NCBI GenBank assembly: GCA_025655575.1
Contig: JAHXIP010000016.1
Coordinates: forward strand, 1-64,000
Source: Candidatus Thiodiazotropha sp. (ex Monitilora ramsayi)
Lineage (GTDB): Bacteria; Pseudomonadota; Gammaproteobacteria; Chromatiales; Chromatiaceae
Direction: 5' to 3'
DNA length: 64,000 bases
The notes under the pieces are model-generated. The model had not been told where the DNA came from and did not search any database. It was given only the letters and a program-made list of their open reading frames with translations. Both the position numbers and the translations under genes were made by a program. This document shows positions 45,174 through 54,995 of this stretch, piece by piece. The first letter of the stretch is position 1. Every line of letters begins with the position of its first letter.

Positions 45174-46163
45174 ATGTTTGGATTTGGTAAAAAGAACAAG
45201 GCGACCAAGACAGAATCTGTGGAGCAACCTGCAGATAAAGAGAAACGGGGACTCTTTGCGCGGTTACAGGAACGCCTCTCCCGTACCCGCCACAATCTTA
45301 CCGATGGCCTGGCTAATCTGGTGCTGGGCCGAAAAACGATCGATGAAGACCTGCTGGAAGAGCTCGAAACGCTGCTCCTCACTGCCGATGTGGGTGTCGA
45401 GGCCACAAACCGGATCATCCAAAATCTGACCGAACGCGTCAGACGCAAGGAGCTCGACGATCCTGAGGCACTGAGCCAGGCCCTCAAGCAGCAACTCCTC
45501 GAAATATTGGAACAGAGTGACGCACCTCTGCCGGAACGTAACCAAGGTACCCCCCTGGTAATGATGATGGTCGGCATCAACGGCGCAGGTAAAACCACCA
45601 CCATCGGTAAGCTCGCCCGCAAATTACAACTCGATGGCGAAAGTGTCATGCTGGCTGCTGGCGACACCTTTCGTGCCGCCGCCGTCGAGCAGTTACAGAC
45701 TTGGGGAGAACGCAATCAGGTAACTGTCATTGCGCAACATACCGGCGCCGATGCCGCCTCGGTCTGTTTTGACGCACTGCAGGCGGCAACCGCCCGCAAA
45801 AGTGACGTGCTGATCGCCGATACGGCAGGGCGTCTGCATACTAAAACAAACTTGATGGATGAGCTATCCAAGATCGCTCGGGTCATGAAGAAAATTGATC
45901 CGGATGCACCCCATGAAGTGCTGCTGGTGGTCGATGCAGGAACCGGGCAGAATGCCGTCAACCAGGCCATCCAGTTCCATCAGGCGGTCGGCCTCACAGG
46001 CATTGTCATAACCAAGCTGGATGGTACTGCCAAGGGTGGGGTGGTATTCGCCATCGCCGACAAGGTGAAGGTGCCGATTCGCTTCATTGGTGTTGGTGAA
46101 GCCATCGAGGACCTGCGAGAATTCGATCCGAGAGAGTTCGTCGACGCACTGTTTGCAACCTGA
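45174..46163 (+). CDS. ftsY: Signal recognition particle receptor FtsY
   Basis: From ATG 45174 the protein has 329 residues and opens MFGFGKKNKATK, the usual FtsY start. A short charged A-like region precedes the N domain (LLEELETLLLTADVGVEATNRII) and the SRP GTPase domain: GINGAGKTTTIGKLA, DTFRAAAVEQL, DTAGR, TKLDGTAKGG and the C-terminal GVGEAIEDLREFDP. FtsY docks SRP-ribosome complexes at the membrane for co-translational insertion. It starts the ftsY-ftsE-ftsX cluster. Confidence 0.97.
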   Translation: MFGFGKKNKATKTESVEQPADKEKRGLFARLQERLSRTRHNLTDGLANLVLGRKTIDEDLLEELETLLLTADVGVEATNRIIQNLTERVRRKELDDPEALSQALKQQLLEILEQSDAPLPERNQGTPLVMMMVGINGAGKTTTIGKLARKLQLDGESVMLAAGDTFRAAAVEQLQTWGERNQVTVIAQHTGADAASVCFDALQAATARKSDVLIADTAGRLHTKTNLMDELSKIARVMKKIDPDAPHEVLLVVDAGTGQNAVNQAIQFHQAVGLTGIVITKLDGTAKGGVVFAIADKVKVPIRFIGVGEAIEDLREFDPREFVDALFAT

Positions 46164-46183
46164 AAGCCCACGGAAAAAGAGAT

Positions 46184-46861
46184 TTGATCCATTTCGATAA
46201 CGTCAGCAAGCGCTATCCCGGTGGACATACCGGACTCAGCAACGTCAGTTTCCGCATTGAACCGGAAGAGATGGTCTTTCTCACCGGCCATTCCGGTGCA
46301 GGAAAAAGTACGCTGCTGAAATTGATTGGCTTACTTGAACGCTCCAGCGGTGGCCAAGTGCATGTCAACGGACGCAATCTCACCCGCCTGAAAAACCGCA
46401 AAATCCCCTATCATCGCCGGGATGTGGGGATGATCTTCCAGGACCACCGACTCCTGCACGATCGCACGGTCTTCGACAATGTCGCCCTACCACTGGTTGT
46501 CTCCGGTCTCGGCCATAAAGAGATCGGACGTCGAGTACGGGCCGCACTGGACAAGGTCGGCCTGTTGTACAAAGAAAAAGAACCACCCGCCACTCTCTCT
46601 GGCGGTGAACAACAGCGAGTCGGCATAGCCCGTGCCGTGGTCAGCAAACCTCCATTGCTGTTGGCGGATGAGCCAACCGGCAATCTTGATCCAGACCTCT
46701 CCCGGGAGATCATGGATCTCTTCAGCCAGTTCAACCAGGTCGGTGTCACCCTGCTCATCGCGACCCACGACATCGAACTGATCAACCGGATGAATAAACG
46801 CATTCTCACCCTCAGCAAAGGGACCTTGACCCGTGACTCACAGGCGGAGGACCCGGCATGA
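46184..46861 (+). CDS. ftsE: Cell division ATP-binding protein FtsE
   Basis: The frame begins with TTG 46184, MIHFDNVSKRYPGGHTGL, and gives 225 residues. ABC motifs are GHSGAGKST (Walker A), LSGGEQQRVGIARA (signature) and LLLADEPTGNLDP (Walker B), followed by the H-loop THD. FtsE with FtsX transmits ATP hydrolysis at the septum to periplasmic peptidoglycan hydrolase activation through EnvC. It overlaps ftsX by 4 bp. Confidence 0.97.
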   Translation: MIHFDNVSKRYPGGHTGLSNVSFRIEPEEMVFLTGHSGAGKSTLLKLIGLLERSSGGQVHVNGRNLTRLKNRKIPYHRRDVGMIFQDHRLLHDRTVFDNVALPLVVSGLGHKEIGRRVRAALDKVGLLYKEKEPPATLSGGEQQRVGIARAVVSKPPLLLADEPTGNLDPDLSREIMDLFSQFNQVGVTLLIATHDIELINRMNKRILTLSKGTLTRDSQAEDPA

Positions 46862-47799
46862 GCGCCCGCCGCCTTCTGAATGCCCCGCAGATCTGGCTAC
46901 AGCGTCATGCCCAAGTGGCCCTGGCAAGTCTCGGCCGGCTGTTCAACAACAGTCTTGGCTCGTTCATGACCTGCGCAGTGATCGGCATCGCCCTGGCCCT
47001 GCCGATCGGTCTGCATGTGATCCTCAACAACCTGCAGAGCATCAGCGGCGGCTGGGACAGTGGCGCCAGCATCTCCCTGTTTCTTCAGCAGACGGTCAGC
47101 GATGATCAAGCGGCCTCACTGGCGGAAAAACTGCGATTGCATCAACGTATCGAGAAGGTTGAACTGGTGACCAAGCAGGCTGCCTTGGCTGAGTTCCGCA
47201 GGCTCAGCGGTTTTGGCGAAGCCCTGGAGGCGCTGGATAACAACCCGTTACCTGCATTGCTGGTGATCCAACCCAAGACAGACTACACCAGCGCAGAGAC
47301 AGCTCAGCTACTGGTAAGGGAGCTGGGATTACTGCCTGAGGCGGATATCGTGCAGCTCGATCTGCAGTGGGTCAGGCGCCTGCAGGCTATTACTGTCATC
47401 GCCCAACGGGCAGTACTCGTGCTGGCCACCCTGCTCGGCCTGGCGGTGCTACTGATAATCGGCAATACCATTCGCCTGGAGATCCAGAACCGTCAGGCTG
47501 AGATCGAGATCACCAAACTGATCGGTGCTACAAATGCCTTTATCCGGCGTCCATTCCTCTATACAGGCTTCTGGTATGGTCTCTTCGGCGGCATTATCGC
47601 TTGGCTGATGGTTGCCATATCAGTCACCCTGCTCAGAGGACCCGTTGCCAATCTGGCCTCGCTCTATGAGAGTGCTTTCGATCTCAGTTCCCTCGGTTGG
47701 CTGAATGTGATCTCTTTGTTGGCGGCAAGCGCGGTACTTGGACTGGTCGGCTCCTGGCTGGCGGTCGGCAAGCATCTCAGCGCTGTTGAACCCAGCTAA
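46858..47799 (+). CDS. ftsX: Cell division protein FtsX
   Basis: The 313-residue protein has an N-terminal cytoplasmic stretch, a first helix (NSLGSFMTCAVIGIALALPIGLHVIL), a periplasmic loop (about residues 70-170, the EnvC-binding domain) and three further helices in the FtsX/MacB-type permease domain (AVLVLATLLGLAVLLIIGNTIRLEIQNRQ). ATG 46858 overlaps the ftsE stop as ATGA. The FtsEX complex controls septal cell-wall splitting. Confidence 0.95.
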   Translation: MSARRLLNAPQIWLQRHAQVALASLGRLFNNSLGSFMTCAVIGIALALPIGLHVILNNLQSISGGWDSGASISLFLQQTVSDDQAASLAEKLRLHQRIEKVELVTKQAALAEFRRLSGFGEALEALDNNPLPALLVIQPKTDYTSAETAQLLVRELGLLPEADIVQLDLQWVRRLQAITVIAQRAVLVLATLLGLAVLLIIGNTIRLEIQNRQAEIEITKLIGATNAFIRRPFLYTGFWYGLFGGIIAWLMVAISVTLLRGPVANLASLYESAFDLSSLGWLNVISLLAASAVLGLVGSWLAVGKHLSAVEPS

Positions 47800-47887
47800 C
47801 ATCACCCACTATCCTATTGTTTTTAAAAGCTATTTTTTAATTCAATTCGCTGGAACTTTTCCCTGGCATTTCAGTCAGATATATCGA

Positions 47888-47914
47888 TTGGCACTCATTA
47901 CATGAGAGTGCTAA
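47888..47914 (+). promoter_or_regulatory. CIRCE operator (HrcA site) overlapping the rpoH promoter
   Basis: TTGGCACTC (47888-47896), a 9-base spacer (47897-47905) and GAGTGCTAA (47906-47914) match the CIRCE consensus TTAGCACTC-N9-GAGTGCTAA with one substitution. A sigma-70-like promoter is superimposed: TTGGCA (47888-47893), an 18-bp spacer and TAATAT (47912-47917). It lies 34 bp before the rpoH ATG, so HrcA bound here would block initiation. Confidence 0.85.
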
Positions 47915-47947
47915 TATTCCAACAGCATTATGAATTTGGGGTAATAG

Positions 47948-48796
47948 ATGAGTAGAGCACTTGCATTAACCGCCCTGCCAACAGGCAGCATGGACGCCTA
48001 TATCAGTGCAGCCTTTCAGCTGCCTATGCTGAGCTCGGAAGAGGAGCACAATCTGGCACTTCGCCTGCGCGACCACAATGACCTGGAAGCGGCACAAAAA
48101 CTGATCACCTCGCATCTTCGTTTTGTGGTGCGTATCGCACGTAATTATGGCGGTTACGGTCTGGCGCTACCCGATCTGGTGCAGGAAGGCACCGTGGGTC
48201 TCATGAAGGCGGTAAAGCGCTTCGACCCCGACATGGGTGTTCGCCTGGTCTCCTTCGCAGTCCACTGGGTCAAGGCTGAGATCCATGAGTACATCCTCAA
48301 GAACTGGCGTATCGTCAAAGTAGCCACCACCAAGGCTCAGCGTAAGCTCTTCTTCAATCTGCGCAGCTCGAAGAAGCGCCTCGGTTGGTTTTCCAAACAG
48401 GAAGTGGAAGACGTGGCTCAGGACCTGGGGGTCAAGCCGGAAACCGTACTCGAGATGGAGAGCCGCCTCTCCGGTCAGGATATCGCATACGACGGACCCA
48501 CCCAGGATGACGATGACAAGATCATCTCAACACCTGCCGGTTACCTGAGCGATATGCGCATGGAGCCTGCCTCGTTACTCGAAGCCAGCGACAGCGAGAG
48601 CCAAATGAAGCAACGTCTGTCCCACGCCCTCAATGGACTCGATCCCCGTAGCCGGGAGATCCTGGAAGCCCGTTGGTTGGGTGAAAACAAATCGACCCTG
48701 CACGAGTTGGCAGACCGGTATCAGGTCTCTGCAGAACGCATCCGGCAGATCGAAAAGAGCGCCATGAACAAGCTAAAGTCACACCTCTCAGCCTGA
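47948..48796 (+). CDS. rpoH: RNA polymerase heat-shock sigma factor RpoH (sigma-32)
   Basis: The 282-residue protein has region 2 ([65 protein letters not shown]), the RpoH box QRKLFFNLR that identifies sigma-32, and region 4 with [29 protein letters not shown]. It directs transcription of chaperone and protease genes and is normally controlled by translation, DnaK/J titration and FtsH. It follows ftsX as in E. coli. The upstream CIRCE site adds possible HrcA repression. A strong terminator follows the gene. Confidence 0.97.
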   Translation: MSRALALTALPTGSMDAYISAAFQLPMLSSEEEHNLALRLRDHNDLEAAQKLITSHLRFVVRIARNYGGYGLALPDLVQEGTVGLMKAVKRFDPDMGVRLVSFAVHWVKAEIHEYILKNWRIVKVATTKAQRKLFFNLRSSKKRLGWFSKQEVEDVAQDLGVKPETVLEMESRLSGQDIAYDGPTQDDDDKIISTPAGYLSDMRMEPASLLEASDSESQMKQRLSHALNGLDPRSREILEARWLGENKSTLHELADRYQVSAERIRQIEKSAMNKLKSHLSA

Positions 48797-48845
48797 GCTA
48801 CCTAAAGAGTCTCTATCAGAGACGACCCTAGGGTTAGATTGAAGT

Positions 48846-48879
48846 AAAAAAAAGCCCCGGACTAACCGGGGCTTTTTTT
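48846..48879. terminator. Bidirectional terminator of rpoH and the PEP-CTERM gene
   Basis: AAGCCCCGG pairs perfectly with CCGGGGCTT around an ACTAA loop, with A-run and T-run on either side. It serves the convergent genes ending at 48796 and 48898. Confidence 0.92.
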
Positions 48880-48897
48880 ATATTAAGACCGCAATTC

Positions 48898-49500
48898 TCA
48901 AACAGCCTTTCTCTTTCGGGTGAAACCCAAACCAATCAATCCGAGCCCCATGAGAATAATGGATGCAGGCTCAGGGACACTCGCAAACTGCTCGTTGATC
49001 ACCAGATCATTTACTGCCCAGTGCTGTCCTCCACCGTAATATTGAGGATCATCGACAAAATCATTACCTGTATGGATCACAAATGAGGTAAGTGATGCCC
49101 ACTCGGCATTGAAGAATGTGGGCGTCGTATCCACGAACAGATCAAGGGAATCGACCAATGTTCCGCCATAGTAACCCTCGATAGTCAGCGTCTGACTACC
49201 CCATGCACCGGCAATGGTAAAACCGTTTAAATCAAAAACGCCTGCATTGGCCCAGGTAAAAGTAGACGGCGTAACTTCCCAGGGATTGAAAGCCACATAA
49301 TCGCTACCGGTAACATTTGCTACGTTCTGATAGCCTGACGGTTGGTAGGATGCCCCATCCAGAAAGTTAACACCGTCTGTCGTAAAGTTTGAATCACCCG
49401 TAGCACTGAAACTGATAACCGTTGCCTGAGCTGATAATGCAGCTACTGACAATAGAATAGCCACTCCATAAACCAGAAAATTCCTATGACCCTTCTTCAC
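48898..49500 (-). CDS. PEP-CTERM sorting-signal exported protein
   Basis: GTG 49500 with AAGGAG 7 bases upstream gives 200 residues. A signal peptide (HRNFLVYGVAILLSVAALSAQA) precedes a mature part rich in Thr/Ser/Asn/Tyr and aromatic residues with no Cys. The C-terminus is the PEP-CTERM signal: VPEPASIILMGLGLIGLGF followed by TRKRK. Exosortase recognises this signal and the protein ends up in the envelope or exopolysaccharide matrix. The exosortase (epsH-like) gene is not in the window. The upstream 49501-49665 stretch is AT-rich with no other gene. Confidence 0.92.
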   Translation of the reverse strand: MKKGHRNFLVYGVAILLSVAALSAQATVISFSATGDSNFTTDGVNFLDGASYQPSGYQNVANVTGSDYVAFNPWEVTPSTFTWANAGVFDLNGFTIAGAWGSQTLTIEGYYGGTLVDSLDLFVDTTPTFFNAEWASLTSFVIHTGNDFVDDPQYYGGGQHWAVNDLVINEQFASVPEPASIILMGLGLIGLGFTRKRKAV

Positions 49501-49665
49501 AAAATTACTCCTTGAAATAACAATAAAAACCACACAAAAAATAGCAATATTCTTGCCAATACTTATTTTTTATTTAATTTCAATCACTTGGTGATTTACA
49601 TTAATGATTTTATGGTTTTTATGTAAGGATTCCCGACACAATATGCAGCGTTTCCATTTTCACTA

Positions 49666-50346
49666 TCAAAGAAGACCAAGCGCGTTCCGAAAGCACTCAC
49701 CTACCCGCACAGGATCTGACTTGCTTAGAAATGGAACGCGACATAGACAGGGAACATCAATCAAGTCACTTATGGTCTTAACATTACCTTCAAGTGCTGC
49801 CATCGCTGGATCCACCTGGTTTGCTACCCATCCCAGTTGTTTAGTGCCGCTTTGCTGGATGTGCGCCTCTGTCAGCAGCGCATGATTGATACAGCCTAAG
49901 CGCATACCGACCACGAGGATCACTGGCAGGTCGAGAAGACGGACAAGATCAGCCACAGTAGATTTTCCGTCCAGAGGCACACACCAGCCACCAACACCTT
50001 CAACCAGGACCCAGTCAGCCATGTCACTCAGACGCTTGTAGTACTCGACAATAGTTTGCAGATTTATCGGACGTTCTGCTGACTCGGCAGCCAGATGGGG
50101 GGCAATAGGCGACTCATAGGCGAAGGGATTGACCCACTCATAGGGAACCTCTTTGCTGCACTGGCTTTGTATTCGCTCTGCATCGTCATTCCGCAGCCCC
50201 TCAGGCGTCCTTACCGCGCCTGACGCAACCGGCTTCATGCCCATTACAGTTAAGCCCTGGCACTGCAACCAATGCATCAAACCCAAAGTGATCTCAGTCT
50301 TCCCACAGCCGGTGTCGGTACCGGTAATAAAGAGCCCCCGAGCCAT
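49666..50346 (-). CDS. bioD: Dethiobiotin synthetase
   Basis: The 226-residue protein begins ARGLFITGTDTGCGKTEITLGLMHWL, the P-loop GTDTGCGKT, and contains VEGVGGWCVPLDG and VNPFAYESPIAPHLAAE. BioD carboxylates 7,8-diaminopelargonate to close the ureido ring of dethiobiotin using ATP and CO2. It is the last gene of the bio operon, 2 bp after bioC. The C-terminus beyond CRVPFLS is short but of normal type. Confidence 0.95.
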   Translation of the reverse strand: MARGLFITGTDTGCGKTEITLGLMHWLQCQGLTVMGMKPVASGAVRTPEGLRNDDAERIQSQCSKEVPYEWVNPFAYESPIAPHLAAESAERPINLQTIVEYYKRLSDMADWVLVEGVGGWCVPLDGKSTVADLVRLLDLPVILVVGMRLGCINHALLTEAHIQQSGTKQLGWVANQVDPAMAALEGNVKTISDLIDVPCLCRVPFLSKSDPVRVGECFRNALGLL

Positions 50347-50348
50347 AA

Positions 50349-51224
50349 CTATTTCGCAGGTAACTGCTGTCGCAGCACATCGACCGGCACCATGGTCACA
50401 CCCTCCTGGGACCGCTGCTGAGGCGCCCAGGCATGTCCGTAGACGACCTCATAGCTGGCTGGCAGGCGTCCGTTTTGACGGAACTGCTCATAGGCCTCGC
50501 ACATTTTACGCAGACGTCCTTTGCCGGTCAGACCGCGCTGACGATCCCGGGTCACGTTGTGTGCCCCCAGGGTCTTCAGATCGCGCATCAGCGATGGGAC
50601 ATCTTCATAGGTCAGCTGAAGGCGATCCACATCGACCACCGGTTCTGCCAGCCCCGCCTCCAACATAGCGTCACCGATATTGTGCATATCCAGAAAGGGG
50701 CTGACATGGCTGGTCCCGTCAACGGCCGCCCAGCTGGCTCGTAATTCCATCAGGGTATCGGGGCCAAAAGTGGAGAAGAGCAGCATGCCATTGGGACGCA
50801 GCACGCGAAGGAATTCGCGGAATGTCCCCTGCAAGTCGTTACACCACTGCAGGGCCGCATTGGAAAAAATCATATCTACCGACCCATCCGCCAAGGGCAA
50901 CCGCTCTGCATCACCACAGAGGCAAAGTGGTGTCCTGGACGATGATTCCCGCAACCGTGTCTGCTGCAACATCGGCAGGGCAAAATCGAGGGCTACCGTC
51001 TGTGCGGTATGATACTTCTGCATCAACGCATGGGTTGCATCCCCGGTACCCGCCCCCACATCCAGCACAACCGTCGGTTGGTGACGAATATATTCCAACC
51101 GGTCGAGCATACGACCCGCGATTTCACGCTGCAGTGCCGCCACTTCATCGTAGTGGGCCGCAGCCCGCGAGAAAGCGAGTCGTGCCTGACGTTTATCGAT
51201 GGTTGGCATGGGTTCAGCATTCAT
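50349..51224 (-). CDS. bioC: Malonyl-ACP O-methyltransferase
   Basis: The 291-residue SAM-dependent methyltransferase has motif I VVLDVGAGTGDATHAL, LCGDAERLPLADGSVDMIFSNAALQWC and FREFLRVLRPNGMLLFSTFGPDTLMELR, all typical of BioC. BioC methylates malonyl-ACP so that fatty-acid synthesis can build pimeloyl-ACP. It overlaps bioH by 11 bp, and the two act at opposite ends of the same pathway branch. Confidence 0.95.
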   Translation of the reverse strand: MNAEPMPTIDKRQARLAFSRAAAHYDEVAALQREIAGRMLDRLEYIRHQPTVVLDVGAGTGDATHALMQKYHTAQTVALDFALPMLQQTRLRESSSRTPLCLCGDAERLPLADGSVDMIFSNAALQWCNDLQGTFREFLRVLRPNGMLLFSTFGPDTLMELRASWAAVDGTSHVSPFLDMHNIGDAMLEAGLAEPVVDVDRLQLTYEDVPSLMRDLKTLGAHNVTRDRQRGLTGKGRLRKMCEAYEQFRQNGRLPASYEVVYGHAWAPQQRSQEGVTMVPVDVLRQQLPAK

Positions 51225-51990
51225 TGAACTGCTCCAGAAACCGGCTTACCGAAAGATGGGTCTCAGCCGGGTGGGAGAGAAACGGGGTATGTGCAGCGCC
51301 GGCGATCACATCGGTGGCGGCATCCGGCAACCAGTTTTTGAGCAGGTTTGCAGCCGCCGCTGGTGCCAGGGTATCGCGATCACCGTAGAGCCAGGCTGTT
51401 GGGCAATTCAATACCCTTAGGACATCACGCAGGTCAGCAATTTTCAGTAGATCGAGCCCGGTCTCCAAGGCATCGGGATGGGGGTCTGGCCGTTCAGTCA
51501 GACGCATCTTGAGTCTGCGCAAGGTCTCCTGGGCAAGGTCACTGCCAAGCATCTGCAGTGCAAGAAACCGCTCGAGGGTCTTACTGTGATCTTCCCCGAG
51601 TGCCTGGATGAACAGATCAAGTGTGCGGGGAGCCATTGCATGAGGCCAGTCATCCGCCTGCACAAACCTGGGCATGCCAGCCAGCGACATAACCCCGGTA
51701 ATCCGCTCCGGTGCCGTATGGGCCGCCTGTAGCGCGATCATAGAGCCAAGAGACCAGCCAAGCCAAGCTGCGGAAGACGGTGCCACTTCCAGACAGGCCT
51801 CAGCCCAATCAGCCAGTGACTGCTGTCCTTTGAAGGGACTGTTGCCATGCCCCGGCAGGTCGACAAGGGTTACCCGAAATCGCCCTGCAAGCACCCCGGC
51901 AAAATCCGACCAGACAGAGGAATTCATACCCCAGCCATGGAGCATCACCAGATCCCGACCTGAGCCTATAGTCTCCGTCGAGAGCCTCAT
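51214..51990 (-). CDS. bioH: Pimeloyl-ACP methyl ester carboxylesterase
   Basis: The 258-residue alpha/beta hydrolase begins with [17 protein letters not shown] and carries the nucleophile elbow [11 protein letters not shown], the acid in YGDRDTLAP and the His in [13 protein letters not shown]. BioH releases the methyl ester to give pimeloyl-ACP. ATG 51990 overlaps the bioF stop as ATGA. Confidence 0.95.
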   Translation of the reverse strand: MRLSTETIGSGRDLVMLHGWGMNSSVWSDFAGVLAGRFRVTLVDLPGHGNSPFKGQQSLADWAEACLEVAPSSAAWLGWSLGSMIALQAAHTAPERITGVMSLAGMPRFVQADDWPHAMAPRTLDLFIQALGEDHSKTLERFLALQMLGSDLAQETLRRLKMRLTERPDPHPDALETGLDLLKIADLRDVLRVLNCPTAWLYGDRDTLAPAAAANLLKNWLPDAATDVIAGAAHTPFLSHPAETHLSVSRFLEQFNEC

Positions 51991-53162
51991 GTCGTTTCCA
52001 GCTTTAGGTTCGAAAGGGCATCGAGCAGTCGCTGTAGATGACGCTCGGTATGGTTGGCGCTGAAGGTGATACGCAGGCGGGCGCTCCCTTCCGGCACCGT
52101 CGGTGGTCGAATCGCACTCACCAGAATACCTTGCGCCTCCAGCTGATGACTCCAGGCGAGGGCCTGTGTGGCGCTACCCGCAAGTATGGGCTGAATCGGC
52201 GTAAGTGAATCCATCAGCGGTAGCCCCAGAGACTCGGCAGACACCCTGAACTGCTTAATCAATTGTTTCAGCCGATCTCTGCGCCAGGACTCCTGACGGG
52301 CGATACGCAGACTCACACGGGTCGCCTCAGCCATGGCCGGTGGCGGTGCCGTGGTGTAGATATAGCTGCGAGCCTGCTGGATCAATGTTTCAATCACTTC
52401 TTCACTGCCTGCCACAAAAGCACCAAAGGTACCCAAGGCCTTACCGAGGGTTCCCATCAGTATCGGTACCTCATCCAGCCCCAGGCCGAAATGGGATGGA
52501 CTGCCTTGACCCTCATCCCCCAAGACACCGAAGCCATGCGCATCATCCACCATCAACCAGGCATTATGAGTTTGCGCCAGCTGAGCCAGTTGCGGGAGCG
52601 GTGCGAGATCACCATCCATGCTGAACACACCATCGGTGGCGATCAATGCTCTGCCCTGCTCAGCACGCTCCAATTGACGCTGCAGACTCTCTGCATCGGC
52701 ATGCTGATAGCGATGCATCTTTGCCCGGCTGAGTTGCCCGGCATCCAGTAATGAGGCGTGATTCAGGCGATCCTCGTAGAGCCGATCACCTCTTTCCAGC
52801 AGGGCTGCAGCGATACCCAAATTAGCCATATAACCGGTGGAAAAAAGTAGCGCCCGGGGTCTGCCGGTAAATTCCGCCAGCTCCGCTTCCAGGGCATGAT
52901 GAGCCGTTGTGTGACCTGTAATCAGGTGCGCTGCACCACTGCCAGCGCCATAGTTCGATGCCCCCTGCTGCAACGCTCGAACCACTTCAGGGTGGTTGGC
53001 GAGCCCCAGATAGTCGTTGCTGCAGAAGGTCAGCAGACGCCGTCCGTCGATCTGCATCTCGGGCTGTTGCGCTGTCTCGGCCACCCTGCGGGTGCGATAG
53101 AGGGAAGACTCCCGTCGTAACTCGAGTGCCTCCGCCAGATGTTGCTTGTTTGGCTCTGTCAC
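51987..53162 (-). CDS. bioF: 8-amino-7-oxononanoate synthase
   Basis: The 391-residue PLP enzyme starts with GTG 53162. Motifs include [46 protein letters not shown] and the PLP-lysine segment [20 protein letters not shown]. It condenses pimeloyl-ACP with alanine. It is 26 bp downstream of bioB and overlaps bioH by 4 bp. Confidence 0.96.
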   Translation of the reverse strand: MTEPNKQHLAEALELRRESSLYRTRRVAETAQQPEMQIDGRRLLTFCSNDYLGLANHPEVVRALQQGASNYGAGSGAAHLITGHTTAHHALEAELAEFTGRPRALLFSTGYMANLGIAAALLERGDRLYEDRLNHASLLDAGQLSRAKMHRYQHADAESLQRQLERAEQGRALIATDGVFSMDGDLAPLPQLAQLAQTHNAWLMVDDAHGFGVLGDEGQGSPSHFGLGLDEVPILMGTLGKALGTFGAFVAGSEEVIETLIQQARSYIYTTAPPPAMAEATRVSLRIARQESWRRDRLKQLIKQFRVSAESLGLPLMDSLTPIQPILAGSATQALAWSHQLEAQGILVSAIRPPTVPEGSARLRITFSANHTERHLQRLLDALSNLKLETT

Positions 53163-53188
53163 AATTGCGGCTTGAAATCCTGCCGGAA

Positions 53189-54211
53189 TCAGCCTGCCTG
53201 AGCCTGTTTGCAGGGCACCTTAGCTGCCTTGACCTCAGTCTCAACGGTCTGCTCCGTCTCGATACCAAGACGCTGTAACAGCGCCCGATCCCTATCGGCT
53301 TCCGGATTGTCCGTGGTCAACAGCCGCTCCCCATAAAAAATGGAGTTGGCGCCAGCCAAAAAGCAGAGTGCCTGCATCTCATCACTCATCTCGCTGCGTC
53401 CGGCGGAGAGACGCACGTAAGATGCCGGCATCAGGATGCGAGCCACTGCGATAGTGCGCACAAACTCCAGCGGATCAAGCTCATCACTGCCGAACAGCGG
53501 CGTGCCTTCTACTTGTGCCAGCATGTTAATAGGCACCGATTCGGGATGCTTGGGCAGGTTGGTCAATTCACGCAGCATGCTGGCCCGGTCGCGCCGGGAC
53601 TCCCCCATACCGAGGATGCCGCCGGAACAGACATTGATCCCGGCATCTCTGACATGGGACAACGTATCCAAACGATCATCAAAAGTCCGGGTAGTGATGA
53701 CGTTGCCGTAGAACTCCGGTGAAGTGTCCAGATTGTGATTGTAGTAATCGAGGCCAGCCTCACGCAGCTGTTCGGCCTGTGGCTGAGTCAGCATGCCGAG
53801 GGTCAGGCAGGTCTCCATACCGAGTCCGTGCACCGCCTCCACCATCTCAATGACCTTGGCCAGGTTTTTATCCGTGGGATTGCGCCAGGCTGCCCCCATG
53901 CAGAAGCGGGTGGCACCCTTGGACTTGGCAGACTGTGCCGCCTCAACCACATCATCCAGCGGCATCAATTTTTCCGCCTCCAGTCCGGTGGCATTTTTGG
54001 CGCTTTGTGAGCAATAACCACAATCTTCCGCACAGGCCCCGGTCTTGATACTCAGCAGACTGCTCATCTGAATCCGGTTGGCATCAAAATGTGCCCGATG
54101 CGTCATCTGGGCTTTGAAAATCAGATCGTTGAATGGCTGATCCAGAAGGGCCTCGATTTCATCCAGACCCCAATCATGGCGTATGCTTGTCTCTGTCATG
54201 GTATTTTTCAT
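53189..54211 (-). CDS. bioB: Biotin synthase
   Basis: The 340-residue radical-SAM enzyme has the cluster motif in [14 protein letters not shown] (CxxxCxxC) and [33 protein letters not shown] and NICSGG-type segments. BioB inserts sulfur into dethiobiotin. ATG 54211 or ATG 54199 are both possible; neither has a clear Shine-Dalgarno sequence. It is the first gene of the bioB-F-H-C-D operon. bioA is absent from the window. Confidence 0.96.
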   Translation of the reverse strand: MKNTMTETSIRHDWGLDEIEALLDQPFNDLIFKAQMTHRAHFDANRIQMSSLLSIKTGACAEDCGYCSQSAKNATGLEAEKLMPLDDVVEAAQSAKSKGATRFCMGAAWRNPTDKNLAKVIEMVEAVHGLGMETCLTLGMLTQPQAEQLREAGLDYYNHNLDTSPEFYGNVITTRTFDDRLDTLSHVRDAGINVCSGGILGMGESRRDRASMLRELTNLPKHPESVPINMLAQVEGTPLFGSDELDPLEFVRTIAVARILMPASYVRLSAGRSEMSDEMQALCFLAGANSIFYGERLLTTDNPEADRDRALLQRLGIETEQTVETEVKAAKVPCKQAQAG

Positions 54212-54262
54212 GGTGCTGTTGGGAGTTGTTGCAGTGCGACAATAGACAACATCCCCGGATCT

Positions 54263-54295
54263 CTGTCAACCAAGGATGGTTATGGTGGTTTACAA
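54263..54295 (-). promoter_or_regulatory. BirA-type biotin operator and bioB promoter
   Basis: The plus strand reads CTGTCAACC (54263-54271), 15 bases, then GGTTTACAA (54287-54295). The second half is the exact BirA half-site and the first differs at two positions from TTGTAAACC; the 15-bp spacing agrees. On the minus strand the first half also forms a perfect -35 TTGACA (54269-54264), followed after 17 bp by TCTATT (54246-54241), placing the operator on the bioB promoter. The other half covers the comF start region. Confidence 0.8.
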
Positions 54296-54995
54296 CTGTC
54301 TTGATTTTATACAATCACTTGCGCTGCCTGAGCGCTGTCCCTGCTGTGGCATTGCCACCGGGTCACAGCAGTTTTTCTGTCATGGCTGCTATCGCACGCT
54401 GCCTTTCAATAACCACGCCTGCCCTAAATGCGCTCTGCCACTTCCCCCCCAGGCACCTCCTCAGACATTATGTGGGCGCTGTATACAACATCCACCAATT
54501 TTCCACCGGGGATTTACTGCACTTCGCTATGAGGCACCCATCAACCACCTCATCAGTAGCCTCAAATTCAACAAACAACTCCATCTCGCAGAGCCCCTGG
54601 CAAACTTGATGATCGATCGTTTGGGTGACATAAAAGACCCGCCCGACACCCTGATTCCCGTCCCTCTCCATCCCCTGCGATTGCGTGAGCGTGGTTTCAA
54701 TCAATCTCTGGAACTGGCACGGCTGCTGGCCAAACATCAGGCACTTAACCTGAACTGGCGCGCTGTCAGGCGCATCCGTTCGACAACGGCACAGACAGGT
54801 CTGAGTGAAAAGGCCAGACGCAAGAACCTTCGCTCAGCGTTTGAGGTCAACGATGATTTGGCGGGACGGCATGTGGCGCTGTTCGATGACGTCATCACCA
54901 CCGGCGCTACAATCACTGAGTTAAGCCGAACCCTGCTCAGGGCTGGTGTGAAACGGATCGACATCTGGGCACTGGCGAGAACCCCCATACTCTAG
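54276..54995 (+). CDS. comF: ComF-family phosphoribosyltransferase-like protein
   Basis: The 239-residue protein has four CxxC-type zinc pairs (CPCCG, CHGC, CPKC, CGRC) in the first 70 residues. A type I phosphoribosyltransferase domain follows, with the PRPP motif VALFDDVITTGAT and PLHPLRLRERGFNQS. ComF/GntX proteins are linked to DNA uptake and gluconate use, with unclear chemistry. ATG 54276 lies inside the BirA-type operator; a later start (for example GTG 54285) would lose only a few residues. Its stop codon is the first three bases of the inverted repeat at 54993. Confidence 0.88.
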   Translation: MVMVVYNCLDFIQSLALPERCPCCGIATGSQQFFCHGCYRTLPFNNHACPKCALPLPPQAPPQTLCGRCIQHPPIFHRGFTALRYEAPINHLISSLKFNKQLHLAEPLANLMIDRLGDIKDPPDTLIPVPLHPLRLRERGFNQSLELARLLAKHQALNLNWRAVRRIRSTTAQTGLSEKARRKNLRSAFEVNDDLAGRHVALFDDVITTGATITELSRTLLRAGVKRIDIWALARTPIL

